DNA of 38,773 nt from an uncultured Clostridia bacterium (GTDB lineage Bacteria > Bacillota > Clostridia > Saccharofermentanales > Saccharofermentanaceae): positions 1-38,773 of the forward strand of contig CAMIYM010000020.1 in NCBI GenBank assembly GCA_946403085.1, given 5' to 3'. The notes under the pieces are model-generated. The model did no database searches. It saw only the letters and a program-made list of their open reading frames with translations, and had not been told where the DNA came from. Shown here one piece after another: positions 33,067 through 38,773 of this stretch. The translations under genes and the position numbers were made by a program. The stretch's first letter is position 1. Every line of letters begins with the position of its first letter.

Positions 33067-33591
33067 ATGAAAAGGATTCTTTCTACTGTACTGTCAGCAA
33101 TTCTCTTTGCATTGATGATCCCGGGGCTTACCGGATGCAAGGCAAAGCCTAAGGATTGGTATAAAGAGACGCTTGATTACTATACAGAAGGCGTTAAGAC
33201 CAACTGGGCAAATGAAGATAAGAGCTTAAGACTGAATATTTCCCAGGATCTCAAGGATTACTCCAAGAACAGAGGATATCTTCTTACTGACCTTGATGGT
33301 GATGGTGTCGATGAGCTCCTGATAGGCTTTACCGATAATTCAACATCAACCAAGTTTACTGATGTCGTAGTCTGGCATTCGGATCTTGGCGCATCAAAAC
33401 TCCTGGGCGGAGCTGAAGGTTACTACATCGGATTATGTGCAAACAATGTTCTTTCTGTGGATTCAAAGTACGGATCACAGAGAGAGCGTACGTTCATGAA
33501 GTGGAATTCCAAGAATAACGCATTCGATGTCATCTCCGACGGAGAAGGCAAATATCTGCCTATGAAGTGGGAGCTTACACCTTTTAAGTGA
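33067..33591 (+). CDS. Small lipoprotein with DxDxDG calcium-type loop
   Basis: A 174-residue lipoprotein: signal peptide MKRILSTVLSAILFALMIPG, lipobox LTGC. AAGGGG lies upstream of the ATG. The mature domain contains LTDLDGDGVDELLIGF, closely similar to the loop of the lipoprotein at 4685, in a VCBS/FG-GAP-like context. It starts 58 bases after the EAL gene and may be co-transcribed with it; a weak TTGATA box lies between them. Its stop codon abuts the stop of the converging GGDEF gene with no spacer. Confidence 0.8.
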   Translation: MKRILSTVLSAILFALMIPGLTGCKAKPKDWYKETLDYYTEGVKTNWANEDKSLRLNISQDLKDYSKNRGYLLTDLDGDGVDELLIGFTDNSTSTKFTDVVVWHSDLGASKLLGGAEGYYIGLCANNVLSVDSKYGSQRERTFMKWNSKNNAFDVISDGEGKYLPMKWELTPFK

Positions 33592-35001
33592 TTAGACAGG
33601 CTTATTGTGCCATTCGTATTCCGGATGTCTTGAATAGTATTCTTCCTTAACACCGTACATTCTAGCATCTGCTATCTGCATCGCCTTGCGGACATCATCA
33701 TATTCGGAGCTGTGACAAGCGCCGTATGCGAAGTGCGCTCTTTCAGGACGCTCTGCTCTCTTTATAAGCTGGTCCTTCAACTCTGAGAATGACTCAACTG
33801 TAGTATCCGGTGCGATTATAAGGAATTCATCACCGCCGACACGATAGATCTCGAGCTTCTCGCTCTTGATCTCCTGAAGAGCAACAGCGACATCTTTAAG
33901 AAGATTGTCGCCTGCCAGGTGGCCCTGCTTGTCGTTGATCGTCTTAAGACCGTTTACATCGATAAAGAAAACACCGAAAGGCTTCTTGATCTCATTATCG
34001 CCGCTGACATCTTCACTGATCCTGTTGTTCATTGCATTACGGTTATAAACACCGGTCAGAAGGTCAGTGGAACTCATGATCTTCATCTTTCTTACATTCT
34101 GCTCGTTGGCGATCTCAGCAGAAATGATAAAAGCTGTGATGCCAAGTGTCTCCTTGATCATCATCGTCTTTTCGACATCAAAATTACCGGCCCAGATATA
34201 ACCTATTGTCTTATCATTTGATCTGAGAGGCTGTATAACGATGCTCTTAACACCGACATATCTCAAAGATGCGATCCATTCAGGAGCGATCTTAGCAGCA
34301 TTTTCCATATCCCTCTCATTGGTAATGACAAAGCAATTGCTCTTGTTGATAAGCTTTGGCCAGCTCTCGACGACCATGCGGAATTCTTCAGTAAGATAAG
34401 AATCGGTCGGCTGCTGCTCTTCATCCTGATAGTCATAATCTTCGCAAAGAAGTGAGTATTCCCTCTTATCGTAATCAGTAAGAAGAATGCTGCATCTCAG
34501 GGCTCCACACTGCTTGCGGATATCCTTGACTACTTCTTTCATTGATTTATTGAAATCAGAAGTCTCACGGAGTTTGAGACATGTCTTAATAACATTTGCA
34601 GCGGTTTCCGAAGAGATATCCGCAAGTTTATCTACATCAGCCTTCGGATTCATCTCATAAGAGAAGAATACTAGTTTCTTATCAGGATCAGAGGAATTAA
34701 GAGGCATGTAGAATACCTCCATCCAGGCATTGTATAACTCTATATCAAAATATGTGTGGAAAGGTTTTCCACTGGAAGCACACGATTCCACAAGTGATTC
34801 GAAGTTAGCTGCCTGCTGAATATATCTGGTATAAGGAACGTCTTCAACAAACTCATCAAGTGACTTAACAACAGTCATCCTGTAAGCATCATTTCCATCA
34901 ACGACATGGTATCTTTCAGCGCCATGCTCTGCCTTAAGATCTACAGACAGAACACACGCAACACCTTTAAATGTCTCCAGGAAAGCCTTGAATTCGCTCA
35001 T
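33592..35001 (-). CDS. Diguanylate cyclase (GGDEF) with GAF-type sensor, soluble
   Basis: A 469-residue protein without membrane helices. The N-terminal half contains a PAS-like segment (about 10-115) and a GAF-like domain (about 150-295, VVKDIRKQCGALRCSILLTD...SIVIQPLRSNDKTIGYIWAGNF). The catalytic domain shows STDLLTGVYNRNAM (311-324), FFIDVNGLKTINDKQGHLAGD (metal and substrate residues) and an intact GGDEF at 389-393. The RxxD product-inhibition site five residues before the motif is absent, so feedback inhibition of the usual kind is unlikely. The start ATG follows GAGGACGGG. It converges stop-to-stop with the small lipoprotein gene and is the natural opponent of the EAL enzyme. Confidence 0.94.
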   Translation of the reverse strand: MSEFKAFLETFKGVACVLSVDLKAEHGAERYHVVDGNDAYRMTVVKSLDEFVEDVPYTRYIQQAANFESLVESCASSGKPFHTYFDIELYNAWMEVFYMPLNSSDPDKKLVFFSYEMNPKADVDKLADISSETAANVIKTCLKLRETSDFNKSMKEVVKDIRKQCGALRCSILLTDYDKREYSLLCEDYDYQDEEQQPTDSYLTEEFRMVVESWPKLINKSNCFVITNERDMENAAKIAPEWIASLRYVGVKSIVIQPLRSNDKTIGYIWAGNFDVEKTMMIKETLGITAFIISAEIANEQNVRKMKIMSSTDLLTGVYNRNAMNNRISEDVSGDNEIKKPFGVFFIDVNGLKTINDKQGHLAGDNLLKDVAVALQEIKSEKLEIYRVGGDEFLIIAPDTTVESFSELKDQLIKRAERPERAHFAYGACHSSEYDDVRKAMQIADARMYGVKEEYYSRHPEYEWHNKPV

Positions 35002-35033
35002 ACCCGTCCTCTAAATTTTAAAAAGATATATTT

Positions 35034-35039
35034 ATTATA
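35034..35039 (-). promoter_or_regulatory. -10 box of the diguanylate cyclase gene
   Basis: Minus-strand TATAAT at 35034-35039, 33 bases before the ATG. The -35 region is poor (TGTAAG or GTGTAA at the right distance). Confidence 0.4.
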
Positions 35040-35114
35040 CTAGCAAAAATCAAGGCTTACACAGGCTTTATCCTTATTTATCGAAAGTTTACCTTAGTTC
35101 ATATTTTCGAAAAA

Positions 35115-35729
35115 TCAGAGTTTGAGAAGCACTGCTCTGCTCGGAGCACCGTCTGATCCACCGAGATTTATCGGTGCGGAATTCAAAAGATAAACACCAT
35201 CAGGAACCTCTCCAAGCCTTATGCCTTCGAGAAGCACGATCTCAGCGCCCAGCATGATCAGATGAACTGCCATCGGTGCATCAAGCGGTCCGACCGTCTG
35301 TGACTCGTTTCCGAAAAGCATTATCCTATTCTCTGCGAAAACTTTTGCCGCATCTTCTGTCATGGTCGCATCGCCTTTTACGAGTATCCTGTTATAACAG
35401 TCGCATTCGGTATTTCCGGATCTTAACGCAGCCTCTCTGGCCTGTGATATAAACGAATGGGCATCTTCAGCTGTTATATCACCTTCATGTGAGATGACAA
35501 AAGCATATCCGATGAACCTTTCCATATCGACCTGATCTATAGTCTTGCCTTCATTGATGAAGTGATACGGTGCATCTACATGGGTACCGTTATGAGCGCA
35601 CATCTTAAATGCAGTCAGATTGCAGACCGCACCATCGCTGATACTAAGTTTTATCTCTTTCTCAGGTGAAGGATCACCGGGATAGACAGCGCAGCTGAAA
35701 AGTTCCTGTGTTATGTCGTAGATCTTCAC
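35115..35729 (-). CDS. Metal-dependent cyclase / kynurenine formamidase-like hydrolase
   Basis: A 204-residue enzyme of the cyclase family (Pfam Cyclase). The metal-binding motif HxGTHxDxPxH is present as H46-N-G-T-H50-V-D52-A-P-Y-H56. The start MKIYDITQELFSCAVYPGDP is characteristic of the family. Relatives hydrolyse N-formylkynurenine or act on isatin or polyketide rings with manganese or zinc; no tryptophan catabolic genes lie nearby, so the substrate is open. GTG start (35727-35729) after GGAGG. A palindrome at 35753-35767 lies 23 bases upstream, suggesting repression by a dedicated regulator. Confidence 0.92.
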   Translation of the reverse strand: MKIYDITQELFSCAVYPGDPSPEKEIKLSISDGAVCNLTAFKMCAHNGTHVDAPYHFINEGKTIDQVDMERFIGYAFVISHEGDITAEDAHSFISQAREAALRSGNTECDCYNRILVKGDATMTEDAAKVFAENRIMLFGNESQTVGPLDAPMAVHLIMLGAEIVLLEGIRLGEVPDGVYLLNSAPINLGGSDGAPSRAVLLKL

Positions 35730-35752
35730 GGTTTATACCTCCAAATAGCAGT

Positions 35753-35776
35753 TGTAACAATGTTACAGTCTGTCAA
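35753..35776. promoter_or_regulatory. Palindrome TGTAACA-A-TGTTACA with adjacent TTGACA box
   Basis: The 15-base perfect palindrome 35753-35767 is followed (read on the minus strand: preceded) by TTGACA at 35771-35776. The block agrees with the site at 5599-5622 in 21 of 24 positions, including the spacing between box and palindrome, so one regulator probably controls both genes. Confidence 0.6.
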
Positions 35777-35923
35777 CCGCAAGGCTTTTGCGCCTCACTC
35801 CAATTATTGATTCATCAGGTCAGTTTCATGCCTTTTTACACGCTTATTATAACATCCGGCACGTTTTGCTTCTGACATCAGCGCCGCTTCATAACAAACC
35901 TGGATGAGGACTACCCCTTCTGA

Positions 35924-37021
35924 TCACCCGAGTGAGAATACAAATCCTGCAAGCGGCGACATAACGATCATAAGTACCGAGAAACAGAACGAGTTAACTG
36001 ATATCAGCGTCGCCCTTTGCTCTGCCGGCACCATCTGGTTCAAAGCAATGTCTGATCTTATCTGTATTAGGTCATCAGCAAATGCCGTCGCAAAGCCTCC
36101 AAGCGTCATCAGATACCATATGCCCGTAAACTCGCTGGCAAGCCCTATGAGCGCCAGTGAGATGCAGAAGATAAACAACTTACCCAGCGTTACCTTCTTC
36201 ACCTTACGCGCAGCCAGAGCGCCCAGGATGCCGCCCATCGACATGATGAAGAGCAAAGGTCCCAAAGTCCAGTCAGGAATGCCCGTCATCGGGAGCTTCG
36301 CCTGCAGGAAGAATAGGAGCAGCACGTCGATACCGCCGACCAAAGCGTTCCTGAATATGAGTCCTGCTACCTTCTTATTGCCTTTAAGGAAGCTGAACGC
36401 ACCCCTGTAGACATCTCTGATCCTCTTGCCGAGTGATTCTCCTGCCTTATTGAGGATGACCTTATTCTCACGCAGGGACAAAAGGAAGATCATGTTTATA
36501 AGAGACAATCCAAGTGACAGTGTCTGTGCATTCCTGTTTCCCATAATGACAGCCGCACCCGCGAAAAGTGTCGCAAGACCATTCGATATACGGTAGATAG
36601 TTGTCTGTGTCGAGATATACCTGTCGTACTTACTCTCCTGCCCTTCTTCAAGCAGAGAATCATAAGCAAGCGCGCTGTCGCTTCCTGATGCGAAGTTATA
36701 TGAAAGCGCCGAGAATCCGATCGACACGCATACGGCCGCAAAGCCCGGAATAAAGCCTCTTACAAGTGCAGAGCACATCCACATCATACAGCTGACGATA
36801 AGGCTCTTCTTGCGCCCGAACACATCAGCAAACATGCCTGAAGGGATCTCAGCCATGAGACTTACGATGTGGAAAACCGTCTCGGCAAAGCCGACCTGAA
36901 TAAGCGAATATCCGTCGCTTACCAAAAGCAGCACCCACGCTGCGCCGGCGATCGAGATGTTGGATATAAAATTTGATATATACAGAAGCGTGAGCTGCTT
37001 CTTAGTACTATTTTTTGACAT
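35924..37021 (-). CDS. MFS drug-type efflux transporter, C-terminus probably truncated
   Basis: A 365-residue major facilitator. The loop between helices 2 and 3 reads GMFADVFGRKKSL, the MFS signature motif A, and SEIPSG-like AEIPSG precedes it, as in Tet/macrolide/multidrug exporters of Firmicutes. Eleven membrane helices can be counted; helix 11 ends in VMSPLAGFVFSLG directly before the TGA at 35924, so helix 12 and the usual C-terminus are missing. Relatives are about 390-410 residues long. Expression is controlled by an elaborate leader (37022-37241) containing a small ORF and a terminator that ends at the start codon, which points to induction by an inhibitor of translation. The ribosome binding site AAAAGGAG is seven bases upstream and inside the terminator stem. 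Substrate unknown. Confidence 0.88.
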   Translation of the reverse strand: MSKNSTKKQLTLLYISNFISNISIAGAAWVLLLVSDGYSLIQVGFAETVFHIVSLMAEIPSGMFADVFGRKKSLIVSCMMWMCSALVRGFIPGFAAVCVSIGFSALSYNFASGSDSALAYDSLLEEGQESKYDRYISTQTTIYRISNGLATLFAGAAVIMGNRNAQTLSLGLSLINMIFLLSLRENKVILNKAGESLGKRIRDVYRGAFSFLKGNKKVAGLIFRNALVGGIDVLLLFFLQAKLPMTGIPDWTLGPLLFIMSMGGILGALAARKVKKVTLGKLFIFCISLALIGLASEFTGIWYLMTLGGFATAFADDLIQIRSDIALNQMVPAEQRATLISVNSFCFSVLMIVMSPLAGFVFSLG

Positions 37022-37059
37022 AAAAAAACTCCTTTTAATTCAACTTTGAATAAAAGGAG
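37022..37059 (-). terminator. Attenuator terminator overlapping the MFS ribosome binding site
   Basis: Read on the minus strand, a 9-base-pair stem (37051-37059 with 37029-37037), one bulged base and a 5-base-pair TTCAA/TTGAA top are followed by seven U (37028-37022) and then at once by the ATG at 37021. The 3' arm AAAAGGAG is the Shine-Dalgarno sequence. The hairpin can thus stop transcription before the gene and also hide the ribosome binding site. Confidence 0.88.
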
Positions 37060-37128
37060 AAGTCATCAGTTTTATTAATAGGTCCTATGCGTTATTTCCT
37101 ACAAACAGGCAGACTTCTCCCATAGGAC
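37056..37128 (-). promoter_or_regulatory. Alternative leader pairings (antiterminator) of the MFS gene
   Basis: Two exact inverted repeats interlock. A: GTCCTATG (37121-37128) pairs with CATAGGAC (37082-37089), 8 base pairs. B: GGAGAAGTC (37112-37120) pairs with GACTTCTCC (37056-37064), 9 base pairs. Element B' overlaps the 5' arm of the terminator by four bases, so B pairing should open the terminator and free the Shine-Dalgarno. The order A-B-A'-B' means the two stems either compete or form a pseudoknot. A and B lie inside the leader ORF, so a translating ribosome would disrupt them. Confidence 0.7.
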
Positions 37129-37178
37129 GCCTTGATGGAACCGAACATAAGCTGAATGTTGGGTGTTATCCAATGCAT
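37092..37178 (-). CDS. Leader peptide of the MFS transporter gene (28 residues)
   Basis: A 28-codon ORF (ATG 37176-37178, TAA 37092-37094) beginning MHWITPNIQL and ending SYGRSLPVCRK. GAAAGG about ten bases upstream can serve as ribosome binding site. It overlaps elements A and B of the leader and ends three bases before element A', the geometry of a translation-sensing attenuator: ribosomes that complete the ORF cover A' and unfold B, which favours the terminator; ribosomes that fail to reach the end let B-B' form and permit read-through. The peptide itself need not be functional. It is too short for ordinary gene finders, and a second in-frame ATG at codon 11 has no ribosome binding site. 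Confidence 0.72.
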   Translation of the reverse strand: MHWITPNIQLMFGSIKASYGRSLPVCRK

Positions 37179-37212
37179 ATGAGAGCTGCCTTTCTTTAAG
37201 ATTTCTATGGGT

Positions 37213-37241
37213 AATATAACATAATCAATTTCGCGGTGCAA
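37213..37241 (-). promoter_or_regulatory. Promoter of the MFS leader
   Basis: Minus-strand TTGCAC (37236-37241) and TATATT (37213-37218) are 17 bases apart, with an extended TGt before the -10 box. Transcription should start near 37206, giving a leader of about 185 bases. Confidence 0.75.
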
Positions 37242-37251
37242 TGCTATAAGC

Positions 37252-37360
37252 TTCCGACTCTATCGCCATGTTTTTCGCGGAAAAAAGCTGGAATAAAAGT
37301 CGGAAAATGCGAGATTCCGACTTTTCGCCATGTTTTTCGCGGAAAAAGCTGGAATAAAAG
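37252..37360. repeat. Imperfect tandem repeat (about 47 bases, two copies) with internal hairpins
   Basis: Copies at 37252-37299 and 37315-37360 share TTCCGACT, then TCGCCATG, then the palindromic TTTTTCGCGGAAAAA, then GCTGGAATAAAAG; they differ by a few bases and one A. The offset is about 62 bases. The unit lies between the NUDIX stop and the MFS promoter and has no coding potential. It may have arisen by duplication of a terminator-like element. Confidence 0.75.
37293..37325 (-). terminator. Terminator downstream of the NUDIX gene
   Basis: AAAAGTCGGAA (37295-37305) and TTCCGACTTTT (37315-37325) form an exact 11-base-pair stem around a 9-base loop, with a T-rich tail on the minus strand. 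It would end the HD-NUDIX transcript before the MFS promoter. Confidence 0.75.
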
Positions 37361-37363
37361 CTG

Positions 37364-37855
37364 TCACCAATTCTTTTCGAGATGTTCAGCGAGCCTGTCG
37401 CCTTCATATCTGAACTTCATCGTGAAGAATCCCGAATCCTTATGCTCACCGAAAAGATAATCGAACATGATCTTATCGCCTTCCCAGACAGGAAGATCAC
37501 ATATATCCTTCAAGGGCACCCAGCAGAGCTCGCCCTCATCACATGCGTTCTCCGGAAGGACGAAACTGTCAGGCACAGATGCTGTGAATACATGCATGTA
37601 CTCGGTAGGATATTCGGATGAGATAAAAGTGATAAGGCCTCTGTAAGAGAAGTTCTCGAGCGAATCGAAGCCGATCTTTGCCTCCTCGGAGAGTTCTCTT
37701 AAGACGCACTCTTCAGCCGTCTCATCAGACTCGAAATGTCCGCCTATGCCAAGATACTTGTCGAGGTTCATGTCGCCTTTTCTGGTCTTGCGGATAAAGA
37801 GACAGTCGCTGCCTCTAGTGATATAGATCAGTGTTGTGAGATTCTCAACGCGCAT
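37364..37855 (-). CDS. NUDIX hydrolase (8-oxo-dGTP diphosphatase-like)
   Basis: A 163-residue pyrophosphohydrolase. The NUDIX box GX5EX7REUXEEXGU is present at residues 38-60 (GGHFESDE...RELSEEAKIG) with the catalytic glutamates intact. The beginning LTTLIYITRGSDCLFIRKTRKG and DKYLGIGGHF resemble MutT/NudE-like enzymes that clean up oxidised or non-canonical nucleotides, though substrate cannot be fixed from the box alone. The ATG lies 12 bases after the HD-domain gene's stop. No good ribosome binding site is seen, so translation is probably coupled. Confidence 0.92.
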   Translation of the reverse strand: MRVENLTTLIYITRGSDCLFIRKTRKGDMNLDKYLGIGGHFESDETAEECVLRELSEEAKIGFDSLENFSYRGLITFISSEYPTEYMHVFTASVPDSFVLPENACDEGELCWVPLKDICDLPVWEGDKIMFDYLFGEHKDSGFFTMKFRYEGDRLAEHLEKNW

Positions 37856-37867
37856 GCGGCAGAAAGC

Positions 37868-38452
37868 TTAGAACTCAGCCTTTGTCTCGCCGTAGTCGAT
37901 AGAATAATCGCCGTCAGCAAGGGCGATATTGAAGTTAACACGGTAGATGATGTAAGAAGATACATCGATCTTAAATGTCTCAGCCAGAGCGCACCACTTA
38001 TCAGCGATAGTAACGATATAGCTCTCGCGGTGCATAGGAAGGAAAGGTGTCAGAGGGAACATATGCTTGGAGATGATATCTCTCTCGATATCGTTAAGTC
38101 CGAAGTCCCTGTCAGCATTCCTCATGGCAACACCGGGGTGGGTAAATCCGTGGACTCTTCTGCCCGGAACATTCTTATCGTGCCAGTCGTAAAGGAAATA
38201 ATCGTGAAGGAGCGCGCCTCTTACAAGGCTGTCTCTGTCCACTTTGATCTTAAGTGTTCTCTCAAGGAAATGTGCGAAAAGAAGGCTGTACTTGGCAACT
38301 GCAAGGCAATGCTCGAAAACAGTTGTCTCACCATGCTGAATAAATGTCTTCATCACCTGAGCTTCAGGACTCAGGATGATATCCTTGCCGCGGCTGAAAA
38401 GTTCCTTCGCGAGCCTATATTCAGTTATGCGTTTTGCAAAATGTAAAGCCAA
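37868..38452 (-). CDS. HD-domain phosphohydrolase
   Basis: A protein of about 194 residues with the HD fold: His in FEHCLAVAKYS, the HD doublet in ALLHDYFLYDWH, two further histidines in RRVHGFTHPGV and the late Asp in YIVTIADKWCAL, which together bind one or two metals. Members cleave phosphodiesters or nucleotide phosphates. No ATG starts the frame. I prefer the TTG at 38452, six bases after AAGAGG; a TTG at 38482 would add ten residues but has no ribosome binding site. TATACT at 38506-38511 is a candidate -10 box. First gene of a two-gene unit with the NUDIX hydrolase. Confidence 0.87.
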   Translation of the reverse strand: MALHFAKRITEYRLAKELFSRGKDIILSPEAQVMKTFIQHGETTVFEHCLAVAKYSLLFAHFLERTLKIKVDRDSLVRGALLHDYFLYDWHDKNVPGRRVHGFTHPGVAMRNADRDFGLNDIERDIISKHMFPLTPFLPMHRESYIVTIADKWCALAETFKIDVSSYIIYRVNFNIALADGDYSIDYGETKAEF

Positions 38453-38571
38453 TCTATACCTCTTACGCTTTGAGATTATCAAAGCATGTTTTTCACACCG
38501 TCAATAGTATACCGCAACACTTCTTAAAATGCTCTTAATTATCTATGACAATTTTTTGACTGATAACTCGT

Positions 38572-38683
38572 GGTGACGAGATGGTGACGAATTGGCGTGT
38601 TTTCGTCACCATTTCGTGCATTTGGAGCCTTTGGTGACAGTTTTGGTGACGATTTTGGTGCTCACCGTCACCATTTTGTCACC
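38572..38683. repeat. Non-coding island rich in GGTGAC/GTCACC words
   Basis: GGTGAC occurs at 38572, 38583, 38633 and 38645 and its complement GTCACC at 38605, 38667 and 38678, seven copies in 112 bases, mostly flanked by G or CG and T-rich spacers, with an extra GGTG-CTCACC palindrome at 38657. Inverted copies could pair with each other in many ways. There is no ORF with a ribosome binding site here. The rest of the window end (38684-38773) shows nothing beyond a short GCCC-ATA-GGGC hairpin at 38762-38772. Confidence 0.65.
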
Positions 38684-38773
38684 AGGGGTAATCTTGAAGC
38701 TTTTTGCCCTTCTTTTAGAGGCGAATTTTCAAGTCAAGTGCAACCACAGTAAATAATAATTGCCCATAGGGCC

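Noticed and set aside
37252..37360. Two-copy repeat as a minimal CRISPR
   Set aside because: The copies are imperfect, the inter-copy sequence is only 15 bases and is part of the terminator stem, and no cas genes are present.
38572..38683. GGTGAC island as CRISPR or integron attC site
   Set aside because: Word spacing is irregular, orientation mixed, and neither long direct repeats nor integrase genes are seen.

Overview
The window looks like a chromosomal segment of an anaerobic, Gram-positive Clostridia-type Firmicute. The evidence is a complete [FeFe]-hydrogenase maturation cluster (hydE, hydG, hydF), a perfect HrcA/CIRCE operator, strong AGGAGG-type ribosome binding sites, many lipoproteins with a clostridial lipobox, and an oxygen-sensitive ferredoxin-type aldo/keto reductase. 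I cannot name the genus. No rRNA, tRNA, CRISPR array or insertion sequence is visible. Most genes are on the minus strand.

Layout. 1-664: the 3' end of a HerA/DUF87-type ATPase, then a terminator and a non-coding island rich in GGTGC/GCACC. 925-3507: a hybrid sensor kinase with Cache, HisKA, HATPase, receiver and Hpt parts. 3686-5530: a beta-lactamase-fold serine hydrolase converging on a secreted lipoprotein. 5676-9659: the operon regulator-hydE-hydG-hydF, preceded by a 350-base region with a promoter inside nested TCACAGTA palindromes and a foldable leader. 10009-12015: an aldo/keto reductase with two 4Fe-4S motifs, then hsp20 under CIRCE control. 12202-15251: a plus-strand operon of unrecognised envelope proteins, including two paralogous lipoproteins. 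This converges on a long minus-strand run (25268 down to 15257) of alpha/beta hydrolase, TetR regulator, acetyltransferase, two tandem S41 membrane proteases, a membrane protein, a transglutaminase-like lipoprotein, another acetyltransferase and a membrane-tethered Ntn-type amidase. Its promoter carries a perfect palindrome that is a likely TetR operator. 25412-30578: an operon of M13 metallopeptidase lipoprotein, FtsX-type permease and ABC ATPase, with phased direct repeats at its promoter. 30822-35001: cyclic-di-GMP turnover, an EAL phosphodiesterase facing a GGDEF cyclase, with a small lipoprotein between. 35115-37241: a metal-dependent cyclase/formamidase-like enzyme and an MFS exporter. 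37364-38482: a NUDIX hydrolase and an HD-domain protein, followed by a second non-coding island rich in GGTGAC/GTCACC.

The most interesting element is the MFS leader (about 37206-37022). It has its own promoter, a 28-codon leader ORF, two overlapping long-range pairings and an intrinsic terminator whose 3' arm holds the MFS Shine-Dalgarno and whose U-tract ends at the start codon. This is the arrangement of a translation-sensing attenuator, as known for genes that resist ribosome-targeting drugs. Other regulatory signals worth following are the array around the hyd promoter, a 24-base motif around TGTAACA-W-TGTTACA shared by two distant promoters (5599 and 35753), and the two GGTG-rich islands near the window ends.

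Limits: all calls come from reading the sequence and its translations. No alignment, folding or database search was run, so promoters, operators and RNA structures are predictions.
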